Both the position numbers and the translations under genes were made by a program. DNA of 64,000 nt. Origin: Ricordea florida (taxonomy: Eukaryota > Cnidaria > Anthozoa > Corallimorpharia > Ricordeidae). The DNA lies in contig OX453275.1 in assembly GCA_949710005.1 (NCBI GenBank), forward strand, positions 12,471,151 through 12,535,150. The letters run 5' to 3'. The first letter of the stretch is position 1; each line of letters starts with the position of its first letter. The notes beneath the pieces are model-generated. The model was not told the origin of the DNA and ran no database searches. It saw only the letters and a program-made list of their open reading frames with translations. Below, piece by piece: positions 53,256 to 64,000 of the stretch.

Positions 53256-53537
53256 GTAGGCACTTTCCAATCCAGGAATAGCCTGTTCCAGGCTCTCGAC
53301 ATGTGGTGGCAAACAAAAATAGCAGAATCGCGTGCCGAGGCAACGAAAGTGGAGAACTGGGACCCCCTCTCCCAGTTCCTGTCATTTTCTGAGGCTCGCT
53401 TCTTGCCAGCTGAGGGCCTGGAACAGGGTAATCTGGGAACACCGTATTATTCTTGTTACTGCGTACTGGTTGAAGAAAGCTGCCATCTGTAATTGATAAA
53501 AGATTAGTGAAATTACGCGGTGTTTTCTAACATAATT

Positions 53538-54140
53538 AACTTCTTAATAACCGAGAGTCAGGTCTTTACGAGAACATAACAAACTGAGGCCTTGCTGTAT
53601 TTACCAAGCAGTAACGAGGTCAATTCAAAATGGCCGAGGTTTGAGATGCTCCTGTAAAGACCGAACGTTGCAGGTTAATAAGTTGTTTGTTGTATGGCTT
53701 TGTTTGGGCAAAGATGGTTCAAGCAAGAGTGACCATATTTAATCCACATCCGGCTATGCACGGGACTAATTCGTCTGGCATCAATGAATATTCTCAGTCT
53801 AGTTTACAGTCGTAAATTTGTAAGTGTTTCTCGTGTGTTTGTCCAAAACGTTTTTATCTCGTTGAGACTTAATCATAACCGAAATAGGAAATGACAATAA
53901 TTGATCATCGCAGTTATGCACACAACTTAAGCAGCTGTGAAATTAAAGCCTGAAATAGGTGGTAAACTTGAGCCAAAACATAGCAAACAACTTATTAACC
54001 TCGAACGTTCGATCTTTACGGGAACATTCAAAACCTCCGCCGTTTTGTATTGACTTCGCTATCGCTCGGTTAATACATCTCAGTTTGAGACGTTCCGGTA
54101 AGGACCTCAGTCTCGGTTATCAAGTAGTTAGTAATACCCT
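53538..54140. mobile_element. 600-bp inverted-repeat element with internal MITE half-copy
   Basis: The left part (TTCTTAATAACCGAGAGTCA and onwards) and the right part (ending ATCAAGTAGTT) are inverted relatives, as are ATAAGTTGTTTG near 53,685 and CAACTTATTAACC near 53,990. Between them, 53,888-53,955 matches one arm of the palindromic MITE at 10,168-10,299. Confidence 0.6.
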
Positions 54141-54346
54141 GGTTGTAGTGAGCCTGCGCAGCGATCTCAACTAAGGTCTTATTATAATGACCAGTGATTG
54201 GAGAAAAGAGTATAGAGGCTTGGAACATAGTTTGTATTTAGAACATAGTCAGAGACTACCAACTATGCTTGGAATACCTTGAACTTTTCTGCCTTCAATT
54301 AACTGTTATCGCCATGCTATGTGTTTGTTGTGGTTCACTTTTTTTC

Positions 54347-54424
54347 CTTGGTTTAAATTTTATTTTCCTTTGTTTTTGTAAGATAATGAGTTTGAAACAA
54401 AGGAAAGTAGAATTTAAACCAAGG
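54347..54424. repeat. Fold-back repeat (78 bp)
   Basis: CCTTGGTTTAAATTTTATTT with TCCTTTGTTT, inverted as AAACAAAGGAAAGTAGAATT and TAAACCAAGG. A diverged relative lies at 16,580-16,675. Confidence 0.75.
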
Positions 54425-55920
54425 TGACTTCACTTCGGCCACGGTACAAGCTATTGCGATAGCAATAATTCTGCTGTTCTGCTTTATCTCAGATCACTGG
54501 CGAGTAGCACGATGACCCTGCTAACACAGGGCAAACTGTTATGACACAAGTGGGAATCTATCCACCTGTAGTAATTAATCTGTTGGGATGAGGTTGAAAC
54601 TGTAAGTAACATATCTTCTTGCACATTGTGTTGTTAGCAGTCGTTTCCAAAGTTCCTTTGGGGGTGCCGCAGAGGGCAAATATCATTCAAAAGTTCACCT
54701 TTTTCTTTATGACACATTTCCACCGATCTGAAGGAATTAGCTTCATTTCTGCTAAACTGAATTTTCTACTAATGTTCTTTTCCGACCATTTGGCGACCTT
54801 TTTTTAATAATCTCGGAATTTGGGTCACGTGGTGTGATAACGGCCTACGTGTGTGGCTTCGAAGATGCCTGACTGCGGGCCACAGTAAGAGCTCAAGTTT
54901 GTGGCTCAATTATTCGGGCGTTGAAGTTACAGAATTTTGTTACAGGGTATCTCGGTTTTGTTTGCGGGAACTTTCAATGAAATAGTAAGCTCTTATGTTT
55001 TCCTGGATATTTTGGGAGACAGAGCGAAAATAGCTGTTCTACATATGACTGCAGAAACAAATTGTAGCAGGGCAGTAAGTGTTTTTCCTTATTTCTAAGG
55101 ACCAATGAGTTAAATCAAAGCTAAAGGAATTACACTAAAGCATTTGTAGGTACATGCTCCTAAAGTAACGTTCGAGGGGAGAATGCTTAACTTAGAAAGT
55201 GGGTTCAACAGAAACCCTGTTTTGGTAGTCTTGCTGAACTGTTTCGAACAATATATCGTGAAATCGAACGAAAGCGGTCTTTCCCACCTTGATCTATGTT
55301 AGTACATAGTTAGTAGAGGGGTCCACTCTACTAACTATGGTTAGTATTCCCCCATGAGATGCCATTAAAAACAATAATATTTAATTTATCACATTGTCGT
55401 CGTTGGTTAGTAATATAGTAACCCAATAAATGACCTTTTTTTTTGCACCATCTTTAAATATGTCATTGCCTGCAAATTTGAACGAGTTTAAAAAATGTTC
55501 CGACTTTGGTCGATCCTTATAGAGAATAACTTTCTATTGTTCGATTCTAGAACTTTCTTTGTTATCGGACAAGGCAAATCGGATGTTGTAAGTGTCCTAT
55601 GTTCAGATTAGCAGCAAAAAATGACTTTCGAAAATAATGAATTTGGATTTAAGCATTATTAATTTTATTTTTTCTTTTGTGGTTAATTAATTTGAGCAAT
55701 GCATTAGCCTATTTTTCTTTTATCCCGCCGTTGTCGACTTCGAAACAGGGTGTTCAAAAACAAGGTGTTTTCATAGTGCGGCAACTGCCGCCTTGTTGGG
55801 GCGTAACACGAGGTTTACTCCCACGTTTACGTCAGTAGATCGTGTGTCGGTCTCCTCATCGGACAACTTCAAAGGTCGAAAGCGAAGAAATTAACAACAA
55901 CATGATAAAGAATTATTGAG
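54425..55920. other. Non-coding DNA, nothing recognised
   Basis: No gene or repeat could be supported. CTAACTATG-type words around 55,300-55,340 form a weak inverted repeat. Confidence 0.35.
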
Positions 55921-56316
55921 GTGGCCATAAATGGTGTTGTTAGCCATACCCACAGGTATAAATATCTGTGTGTATGTTTGCATTCTATAGAAACTGGTTT
56001 CTTGCCCCTGGATAACAACGAAACTTTGTACCGAAGAAGTTCCTTCAGAGAGGAAATGGACGCCAGTACCCAAAACCATCAAAACGATCAACAGTTAACT
56101 TCCCTGAAAAGCAAAGAACAGCAGAAAAAGTCTCTCAGGAGAAGTCACTCAACCCCGATACGTACCGAGAAATCAGCGACTTCAGCTCCCCTTCGAAGCA
56201 GTGAAGAAATATACATTCTTATAAGTCAGAATGTAATATCTGGAAAGGCCGTCCATGGATCTGTGGACTGCTTGAAAAGTGTTTCCTTAGAGATGGAGGC
56301 TCAAACAGTTCAATGA
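55921..56316 (+). other. Open frame of 131 codons, possible terminal exon
   Basis: A hydrophilic Ser/Arg/Gln-rich frame (for example SLRRSHSTPIRTEKSATSAP) ends in CLKSVSLEMEAQTVQ and a stop. It is followed by AATAAA signals at 56,530-56,550. It could hold the last exon of FUZ or of another transcript, but no acceptor gives the phase 2 entry that FUZ exon 13 needs. Confidence 0.3.
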
Positions 56317-56526
56317 TGGAAAACAAGCAGGTTGGTTTACTGCTAAACCGACTGAGACAAAACAGTGACTGCCGTGTAATCGTTACCTAGTACATTCAGT
56401 CATTTTTTTTTTCAGTAGTTATTGTGCTATATTCCGGAACCTATGTATCATTCCTGTTAAGTAAAACTTGTTGACTTCATTTGCTATGCTTAGGTGCACC
56501 TTATGATGCATCGCATTGTTCAGCCA

Positions 56527-56553
56527 ACCAAATAAACTGTGTAATAAATAAAT
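56527..56553 (+). terminator. Polyadenylation signals (AATAAA)
   Basis: Two AATAAA hexamers within 27 bp, downstream of the FUZ exons and of the 131-codon frame. A plausible transcript end for FUZ. Confidence 0.4.
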
Positions 56554-56559
56554 TAGTTT

Positions 56560-57864
56560 GGTCACAAATGAGTTAGTTGTCGTTATTTCACGGTTATTTC
56601 GAATGAAAACGTTTGTGCCGGGTTGTTAGAAGCAGGGTTAAGGTAACCCAGGGTTAGTGCGAAATTCAAATGCAGATACGAGAGCTTAAGAAACACATTC
56701 AGTATAATTCTTTTTGAATACAATTTGATGATTGTATGCTCTGAATAAAATAGAGAAAGTTAGAGGGGAAAACGCTTTTTAACAAGAAGAAAAGAAACTC
56801 ATGTTAAAATTAAACCCTGGGTTAGCGCTTATCAGCCGTCGAACAACCGGCCCCTGTAGTACAAGTCCGTAGTGTAATACTAGACCAGCATTTATTAAAT
56901 CTTTTCACGACGGCTTTCCTTTATAAAGATAAACATTTTCTCCTGTTGTATGTGACAGTGCACATGCAAGCCTTTTAAGTGTTTCTACATAGGATCCAAG
57001 GTCAAGAAGATAAGTGGACTAAGTTAACACACGTATTTTCACACCTGAAATGTTTACACCTGGGCAGTACGTTACTACTTTTTCTGTTAAAATGAAAACA
57101 ATTACTGTAAAGCGCGGCCAGTCACAACAGAATCTAATGTGGAGTAAGTAAAGAGTGTCATATTTGTGTGAAAAGCACAGTTGCGCATTTTAAGAAACAA
57201 TTGGGAGTTTCGAAAAAAGAAACTTGCCTTAAGGAGAGTACGGAGGCGCGAATAAGGAAAGGAAGACACGCACGTTGATTGGATTACAAGGCAAATGGAA
57301 TGTTTGATAGCGTCGTCCATCATTTTTAGCTCGTGGAGCTTCTGCTTAAGAGCTATTGTGGTGGATGCTGGGAAATCACGAAGTCAGGCGTAAACAATAG
57401 AATATTCGGAACTCCCGTGATCTTTGCGGGTTCGGTTCGGTTCGGGTTCGTGACACGTAGCCATTTTTAGCTCGTGGAGAGCTATCGGGATGGTCAGGGA
57501 ATCAGGATGTCAAGCGTAAACAATAGAAAATGTTCTATCGATTCTCGATCGTCTCAAGTTCAAGGTAACAAAATGGAACAAAGAAATGAAATCGTAATTC
57601 AGTAAAGTGTAGTGCACGGAATTTGAAACCACTTTACACGCTTGATAATTCGCAAAATAAGATCCTTGACCCAACATCGTACTCCACGAGCGCATCACAA
57701 GATGCCTTTGATTATAATTACTCGATAGCTCATCTCTTGGTAATAAATTTGTATGTGATAACACAATTCTTTCTGCAAATGTTATGTTTTCCAGTTGGTA
57801 TTAGCTTGTGAATAAGTCACAACAGCTCCACTTATTTCGATCACATATCTCCTTAAGATAAAAC
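56560..57864. other. Non-coding DNA, nothing recognised
   Basis: TTTTTAGCTCGTGGAG occurs at 57,324 and 57,463, followed each time by related sequence, so a 140-bp segment is imperfectly duplicated. No gene. Confidence 0.35.
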
Positions 57865-58060
57865 TACTCTGATGCAAATGAATATATGAAAGGCCATATA
57901 TTTGAACTGCGGAGTAATATGTAATGACATTAAATGATCATCCCAGTTATGTACACAACTTAAGCAGCTGTGAAATTTAAGCCTGAAAAAAAAACTCAGG
58001 CCTGAGTTTTTTCTTAACTGGGATGATCATGTCATTAATGTCAATTACATAAAAATGTCA
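57865..58060. mobile_element. Palindromic MITE, family copy 3
   Basis: Shares TGAATATATGAAAG, GAACTGCGGAGTAATATGTA and ACAACTTAAGCAGCTGTGAA with 10,110-10,230. A centre (CTCAGGCCTGAG) and a shortened right arm (AACTGGGATGATCATGTCAT) follow. Confidence 0.75.
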
Positions 58061-58529
58061 TTACAAAAAAAAAATGTCATTTCATAAAACTACTCTTCCA
58101 TGTGCATGATCGAGCCATCGTCCAGGAGTGCTTTTGTCAAAAGTCAAGAGCCGACAACGTTTCCACCCGGTTTGATGCTCTTGGAAGGAAATCTTTCCCT
58201 AGACAATGACATCACAGCAGTGTAGGGTATCGTGTCTTACTTCCATATAGCTTTATCTTCTCCACAAAGATAGTGTTGAAATGTCCTATTATTCCAGGAG
58301 CTCCTGATAATTTTTGTGTGGGCTACCTGTGGTAGCTCCACACTTATGCTAGCGAAATGGTGTGTCCTTCCGTAAACATCACGTGATCTCCCTTAGGCCA
58401 ATAAGAATCGAGATGATCCATGTGCTCCCAACCATCGTCATTTTCGCTGGTGGATTTTAGATTCGCTCGTGTTCTTCGTGATTTGGCTGGTCGTTTTCTT
58501 CGTTTTTCTTCACAGTTGGTGAGAAAGAT

Positions 58530-58840
58530 TTGCCGGCTTTTCACAATGATTTAGGGCAGAATTGCTTTCTCCACTTATCACAGTGTTCAGAGCGTGAATG
58601 TCGGTCGGATAAAAGGAAGCAGTTTTTATTTCGCAGCAGGTTTTGGTCGCTTTCTGCAAAGTGGACCGAAAATGGCGAACAGATTTCCTGTTTTCACAGT
58701 GATTTCGACTTACAGTATTCAGAGCATGAATCTTTCCCGAATACAAGAAAGGGGTGTTTATTTTGCAGCAACTTTAAGTCGTTTCATGCAACGTGGAGGG
58801 AGCCATAAACGGGCTAAAATCGCGAACCAGATGCTGTCAG
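58530..58840. repeat. Imperfect duplication of about 140 bp
   Basis: TTCACAATGATTTAGGGCAG with CAGTGTTCAGAGCGTGAATG is repeated in diverged form from about 58,693 (TTCACAGTGATTTCGACTTA, CAGTATTCAGAGCATGAATC). Function unknown. Confidence 0.5.
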
Positions 58841-58869
58841 GTTAATTGTCAGGTCACGAACAAAACAAG

Positions 58870-58996
58870 CTTCTTCGGAGGATTATTGAGCCTCTTTGGA
58901 GGATGATTGAGCCTCTTTGGAGGATGATTGAGCCTCTTTGGAGGATGATTGAGCCTCTTCGGAGGATAAATGAGTCCGTTTACGGGATAAATGAGC
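58870..58996 (+). repeat. 21-bp tandem repeat (about six units)
   Basis: Units GCCTCTTTGGAGGATGATTG plus A, exact in the centre and diverging at both ends. Being 21 bp it keeps an open frame of seven-residue repeats (EPLWRMI). Confidence 0.9.
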
Positions 58997-59144
58997 TCAT
59001 ATCATATGTGTATGATGGGATAAATGCACTCGTTCGTGAAGCAAGTTTGGACCGTGTCATGCCACGTGCTCTCGCACACGAAGCACCTCCAAAAACTGTG
59101 GTAATTCCTAAAGAAAGCAATTCTGCCTTTGTTTTTATCGTTAA

Positions 59145-59486
59145 TCTTATGAATTCATACCAGATGAATACATTAACACCACTGTAGTGGGCGAAATAAT
59201 AGCCATTGAACGTGTTGACCACTATCTGTCTTGCTGCAAATGTCAAAAAAAGATTGAACTTAGCCAAGGAACCCTTATGGCAGAATGCAAAAATTGTCAC
59301 ATAGTCCCGAAGGCATCTGCATGCAAACAAAATTGGTTTGCACAAGTTCTATTTCAAACCTGCAGCAGTGAAAGAAAGAAGTTAACACTCTTCCAAGAAA
59401 TGATTGACATCATCAAGGAAAAAACTAGAAATGAATCAACAATGGATAAAGCATCAATCCATGCTTTGCTTTTGTACCTTCCGTAA
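59145..59486 (+). pseudogene. RPA-like / zinc-ribbon ORF fragment
   Basis: Open to 59,486 with EFIPDEYINTTVVGEIIAIE before the ATG at 59,187. Then come YLSCCKCQKKIEL, MAECKNCHIVPK and NWFAQVLFQT. The paired CxxC inside a beta-rich context resembles the zinc-ribbon OB domain of replication protein A homologues, which are also carried by some transposons such as Helitrons. No helicase or Rep domain lies nearby, so it is called a fragment. Confidence 0.4.
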
Positions 59487-59489
59487 CAA

Positions 59490-61036
59490 CTAAAGGTGAC
59501 CTGTCGTAAGAAATCAAGAGTTATAACAGATATAATATTGCCATAGGTCATTGTTGCCAAATGCACAAGACCATAAAAGCTATGAACATATTGCCGTAAA
59601 GGCAACTACATGGACTGTTTTGTTATAAATTACTGTTGATATTAATTATTAAATTTTGTGACTAGTATTTTATGCGAACCTGCCAGATGTTGACAAAAAT
59701 ATGTTTACTAATGAAGTGCTCAATATCAACTTGAAATTGTTGTTTTACAGTGTCAATACGTTTTTCATATTTAGCAATTGTTCTATTAAAATCTTAAGTT
59801 CGAGTTAAAAATAGGTTACAGACACGTTCCTGTTTATCCATGAACTGTTTCAGACAGCATGTTTTGTTGTACAAGTGTCGTTTGAGTCTCAAGTCATTTC
59901 TTATTAAAGGTTGAGTTAAACAAAATAATTTACTCATTATTTTTGTATTGTATTTTAAACAAGGATAAAATATCAAGGAGGTTTCTTAACAACGCTAAAC
60001 AATGCGCTGTACTGAACGCATAGTGCAAAGTCATTATCTTTCTTGTTGTCACTCTTGCAAGTTTTATGCCTTTAACCAGTTTAATATTGTGACTCTCCAA
60101 AACCTCATTGCTAGCTAATGGGACTGTTGTCTCACTTTACCCTAATAGACCAGTACTTACTCTGGCCAATCACATAGGTCGCAAAGCAATCCATTGTCCA
60201 ATCAACATTCAAAACAATAACACGAAACACAGGAAAACTTGCGCAAGCAAGTCACGATTGGTTTTGGTTTTTCTTCTGATTGGTTGAGAAAGTGGCGCAA
60301 AGTTTTTAAGGCAAACGCTCAGCATGGCAATGCAAAACCAAAGTCAACGCAAATTACTCTCGACACTCAAGTGAAAATGGCCCTAAGCAGTAGGCAAGCA
60401 TAGTCTAACCAACCTCAAATAAGCTGTCACTAGGTGTCCAATGCAGAGAAATACAATTACTTATACTGCAACGTTTAAGCAGGACACAATGTTATGCTGA
60501 CTTGATGCAACCTTACTGCCCTGCAACACTGTTAACCTAACGAGAAACTTTTTCAATAAAATGCAAAACAGAGAGAAGTGGCAATCACAAAGTTTACTTA
60601 CTTCACTGCAGTGTAAAAGTTGTTAGCTAAGTTCAAGTGCAAATTGATAACCTGTCTTGTTCCGACATGTACATTTGTCTTCCACATCTGTAGCCCACAC
60701 ATGTACCCTATGGGTACCTATTTTTATTATTATACATTGAACTCACTATCTCTTTTCTGATTGGCCGAAAGAGTACAGTGAATTTTCGAAATCAGCACCT
60801 GTGACGTCATAACTGCAGATTATACAATAATCATGTTAAGGACACTCAAGGTCACGGGTAATCATGTCATGTATGACCGCGGTGCATGATTTCTAAGGGT
60901 AATCATGTCAAGTTTGTGTGCTTTGTGATGCTTGCCATCAGTGAAGAAACAGAAACATGACATCTAGGTTTGCTTCGTTAAGAAATAAATTACCAGTTCT
61001 ACTCACTGTCGTGACCATTTTTTGTTTCGTTCAATG
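59490..61036. other. Non-coding DNA, nothing recognised
   Basis: AATCATGTCA recurs at 60,862 and 60,900 in a short repeat. No gene is supported. Confidence 0.35.
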
Positions 61037-61200
61037 TATAATAAAACAATTATTAGATTCAGTTTTTTGTGATATCCGGAATAACCAAGGTCTCGGTAAG
61101 GATTAGCAGCCTCGCCCTTCGGCTTCGGCTGATAACCCGTATCTCGACCTGGATTATTCTGGATATCACAAAAATCTCATCCAATAATTGTTTATAATAC
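61037..61200. mobile_element. MITE with 47-bp inverted repeats
   Basis: The left arm ends TTTTTTGTGATATCCGGAAT. The right arm is its inverse (ATTCTGGATATCACAAAAA) and continues through CCAATAATTG. The centre is GC-rich (CCTTCGGCTTCGGC). Flanks on both sides are TATA-like, so a short target duplication may exist. Confidence 0.8.
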
Positions 61201-61504
61201 ATTTAACAGGTGATTTTTCATTGCCTAGTCGGAAGTGATGGCCTCTTTGAATAGTATTCCATGGAAGCTAGCAAATACGGCCTGTTATAGTCGCTGGGGA
61301 AATCTGGTACCGTGAATGTGGTACCGGGGGTTTTTTGCATCATTTTTGTCGCTGCCGTTACGGTCAAGATAAAACAAGGCTTGCCCTATGACGCTAACGT
61401 AAGTATGTCAGTTATTTCAGGTGCTGGGACCCTTTAGTTATTTTACTTATATTTAATTGTTTTTGTAATTTAGTTTATCAAATCTCAGGGTACAATAAAC
61501 ATCT

Positions 61505-62132
61505 TTGTCTTTGTCTATTACAAGCTGTATCATGTGCCTATGGTCGGCTTCGGAAAAGAATTTTCGACTCACGAGATCTCACTGTACCAACCAAGATCGC
61601 TGTTTACAATCAATGTCTAATGCCTCTCTTATTGTACGGTTGCGAGACTTGGACTTCCTATCAGCATGAGGTTAGGGAGCTTCGTAATCTGCAACAACGC
61701 CATCTGCGTCTCATTCTCAAAATCAAGTGGGATGACTCTATTAGCAACGAGGAAGTCCTCCAACGCGCAAATGTTGATGGCATCGAAATCAAGTTAGTTA
61801 GGAGTCGTCTCCGTTGGCTTGGTCACCTCTGCCGCATGGATGATGACAGAGTTCCAAAACAGCTATTTTTTTCTGAACTAGCAAGTGGATCGCGCCTTGT
61901 TGGCCGTCCCAAACTTAGGTTAAGGACATCGCTAAAAGAGACCTAAAAAGTGGAAGCGTTCTTGGTACGTGGAGCAACTCTGTATGTAACAGAAAGGAAT
62001 GGAGAGCGATCACAAAAACCATCTGTATGTCGTACGACGATAGAAGATCTGAAACGTATCTCAAGCATAGGGAAGCACGCCGCAGAAGGGAGAAGAAACG
62101 ATGCACTGTGTAATACCCGTTCGCGGGTGTAG
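61505..62132 (+). pseudogene. LINE 3' end (non-LTR retrotransposon C-terminus)
   Basis: The frame at 61,620-61,946 has LLYGCETWT, LRNLQQRHLRLILKIKWDD and RLRWLGHLCRMDDDRVPKQL, followed by a frameshift. The remainder (KRDLKSGSVLGTW, EWRAI) runs to a stop near 62,119. These are the conserved C-terminal segments after the reverse transcriptase in many non-LTR elements. The catalytic region is missing, which is normal for 5'-truncated insertions. Confidence 0.85.
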
Positions 62133-62569
62133 GCGTATATATATTTAAGATCGATTAAATACCAATTTTGCTTTTGCGCGAAAGCATGATATTTTCAAAG
62201 GTGACAAATTTCCTCTTGCATTGCCTCAAACCATATATTCTACTCCGCAAAAAAAAAAAAAAAACTCTTGCTGTGGTTCCGTACATCCACTTCAAAGTTG
62301 CCCTAGAATCTTTCTTGATGTTGAGCCATATCTCCACCAAACCTAGGGATTCCACATCGAAGGAGCAGAAAAGTGACTTCCATCCCTTGAACTTTTCATC
62401 GTGCCATTGCTTAAGTAAAAAGACTTTTCATCTATTTTGATGAAACGCTTGTTCCGTAGCAATCGCTCTCCTAAACTGTACATAGGTAGATCCGTAGGGC
62501 AATGTGCAGATTTTCTCTTTCGTTTCATAGCATCTTTTTGTAAAAGACCGGCAGGTTCCGTAGGTCTAG

Positions 62570-63390
62570 CAACCTTACGTCGATGAGTCTCTGTCCATAC
62601 GTATCCGTTTTCGTTTGAAAACGCAACTTTTTTCTCCGTTTTCAAAAAAAATTGGCGTTCATAAGTAGCGTTTTCGCGTCGTTTTTATTCGTCCGAAAGT
62701 ATACGATGAATCGATTTGGAAACGAAAACTCTTAAAAGATGACCTGACTGCGCATGCTTGACGCATGAGTATTCGCTATTATGATATCGGAAAGAAATAT
62801 ATTGGTGCATTCTTTGGTGTGGGTTTATAATGTGCTGACGTTCATCAAAGTCGCAGAAGCCGTCTAGGTCTTGGTGGGCAACCACCAAGGCATTTCAACC
62901 TTCCGCCTCTTGACACCGGTAGTGAAAGTAACCTAATAATATTCTACCGCCTTCTGCAATAGGCAGCTTGAAGAAATAGCAAAGCTAAATTTGCTTAAAA
63001 GAAGGCAGTTAGGTTTGAAATAAACCCAAGTAGTAAGGACAAGAAAGTGAAGAAACAACAAGAAAGAACAAGAAAGTTGCCTGTCCGGCATCTTGAATGA
63101 GTTTTTAATATTGCGCGGAGAGGACTGCAACTGATAGTGTGACGTCAGCATTTTCAAAAAGAGTTCCGTTTTCGTGCGTCCACACGCACACGAGAGAAAG
63201 GCGTTTTCGAAAAGTTTACTCTGGAGAGCGTTTTTAAAAAGTTCCGTTGTCAGTGATTCAGCGTTGTCAGTGATTCATCGTTGTTAGTTTTCATCGGATA
63301 CGTGTGGACGGAAGTCTTACCGGTCAGAATAAGTTGCGTTTTCAAATAAGAACGGATACGTGTGAACGGGGTCTGAGTGGATCATACAAG
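62570..63390. mobile_element. Non-autonomous element with inverted ends
   Basis: ATACGTATCCGTTTTCGTTT with GAAAACGCAACTT near 62,597-62,630 is matched inverted by AAGTTGCGTTTTCAAATAAG with AACGGATACGTGTGAACG near 63,330-63,370. Internal GTTTTCAAAAA and GTTTTTAAAAAG words add shorter inverted pairs. No ORF of note. Confidence 0.6.
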
Positions 63391-64000
63391 AACGCGATTC
63401 CGAGTGACAAAACGTACTATACAGCCACAATATTGCGTGCGAACAATTTGATATGTCATCGGTGTATCGATTTTTAATTGTTTCGATTTGACTTATCTTC
63501 TGGTTTGAGATTTATCATTTCAGAAACGAAAAACTTCTACAACTCTACCACAGGCAGCCCAAGCTTCCGATATGAAAAAGTTTCAGATGACAAGTGCAAC
63601 GGTTTTGTTATTAAGTCGAAGAAAATCAAACCTTTTTCTGTCACGTCAACCTTGCTCCTGTGTAGTATTATTTGATGTCCGTTCGATTCTCGAGCCATTT
63701 GGGAGTAATTTCTCTGAGTTTATGCATCAATATTGTCATGTCTTGGAAAAGCGCTTCGCCTATGATTAAGTTTAGGGATGAAATGTTCTCACCACCTCGG
63801 TCTACTAACTATGTAAAAGAATCCTGACTATCTACATGTTCACTTACGATTACAAACAATTTGATCGCAAATCCTGCGGGATCCCTTACTAAAAACACGG
63901 TATGTGAAATAGCGCCCTCTTTGTGCAAACGTTTTAATCATTTTATCCTTGTTGCTGGATACAGTTTCTACATACTGGAAGCGCGTTTAACAAAGACGAC
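63391..64000. other. Non-coding flank, nothing recognised
   Basis: Two overlapping short open frames at about 63,478-63,769 have no recognisable domain. Confidence 0.35.

Overview
The window is animal nuclear DNA, most likely from an anthozoan cnidarian such as a stony coral. A split gene with GT-AG introns encodes a recognisable orthologue of the ciliogenesis/planar-polarity protein Fuzzy (FUZ). The rest is AT-rich and crowded with fold-back (MITE-like) elements, a tRNA-derived SINE, LINE remnants and microsatellites. The coral assignment rests mainly on the look of the repeats and is an inference.

Layout. Positions 1-18 kb: a frame-broken C2H2/ankyrin exon on the minus strand (787-1392), a LINE reverse-transcriptase relic (8195-8618), several inverted-repeat elements and otherwise featureless DNA. 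Positions 18,075-53,255: thirteen exons of FUZ on the plus strand with consistent splice phases (about 402 codons); the short last coding exon was not found. Intron 4 of FUZ is about 20.9 kb long because two mobile elements lie in it. Positions 53-64 kb: more fold-back elements, a zinc-ribbon/RPA-like ORF and a LINE 3' end.

The main object is a complete, apparently young Polinton/Maverick/adintovirus-type element at 20,197-36,115 (15,919 bp). It has 323-bp terminal inverted repeats that read as identical, starts AG and ends CT, and is flanked by a 5-bp direct repeat CAAAT. All of its genes are open. They are a protein-primed family B DNA polymerase with an embedded endonuclease VII-like module, a retroviral-type (rve) integrase, a double jelly-roll major capsid protein candidate, a FtsK/HerA-type packaging ATPase, a penton-like minor capsid candidate, a 508-aa tail-anchored protein, two tandem paralogues, four small membrane or coiled-coil proteins, and two minus-strand genes at the right end. 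The first and last genes both start inside the terminal repeats and share the N-terminus MDRLNELS. Most genes are preceded, 26-37 nt upstream of the start codon, by a common motif close to ATTTAAAGAT, which looks like the element's own promoter. No adenain-like protease was recognised.

Immediately downstream, still in FUZ intron 4, lies a nest of DNA transposons. A 3.9-kb element (36,701-40,555) with CTAACGG-rich subterminal arrays contains a 2.57-kb element (37,230-39,797, 9-bp duplication CCACTTTGA) carrying a degraded zinc-finger ORF and a broken RecQ-like helicase. That element in turn contains a 66-bp palindromic MITE of the same family (38,601-38,666, 9-bp duplication ATTTTACTT). A 30-bp exact copy of the FUZ exon-5 splice acceptor lies inside the outer element, 587 bp upstream of the real one.
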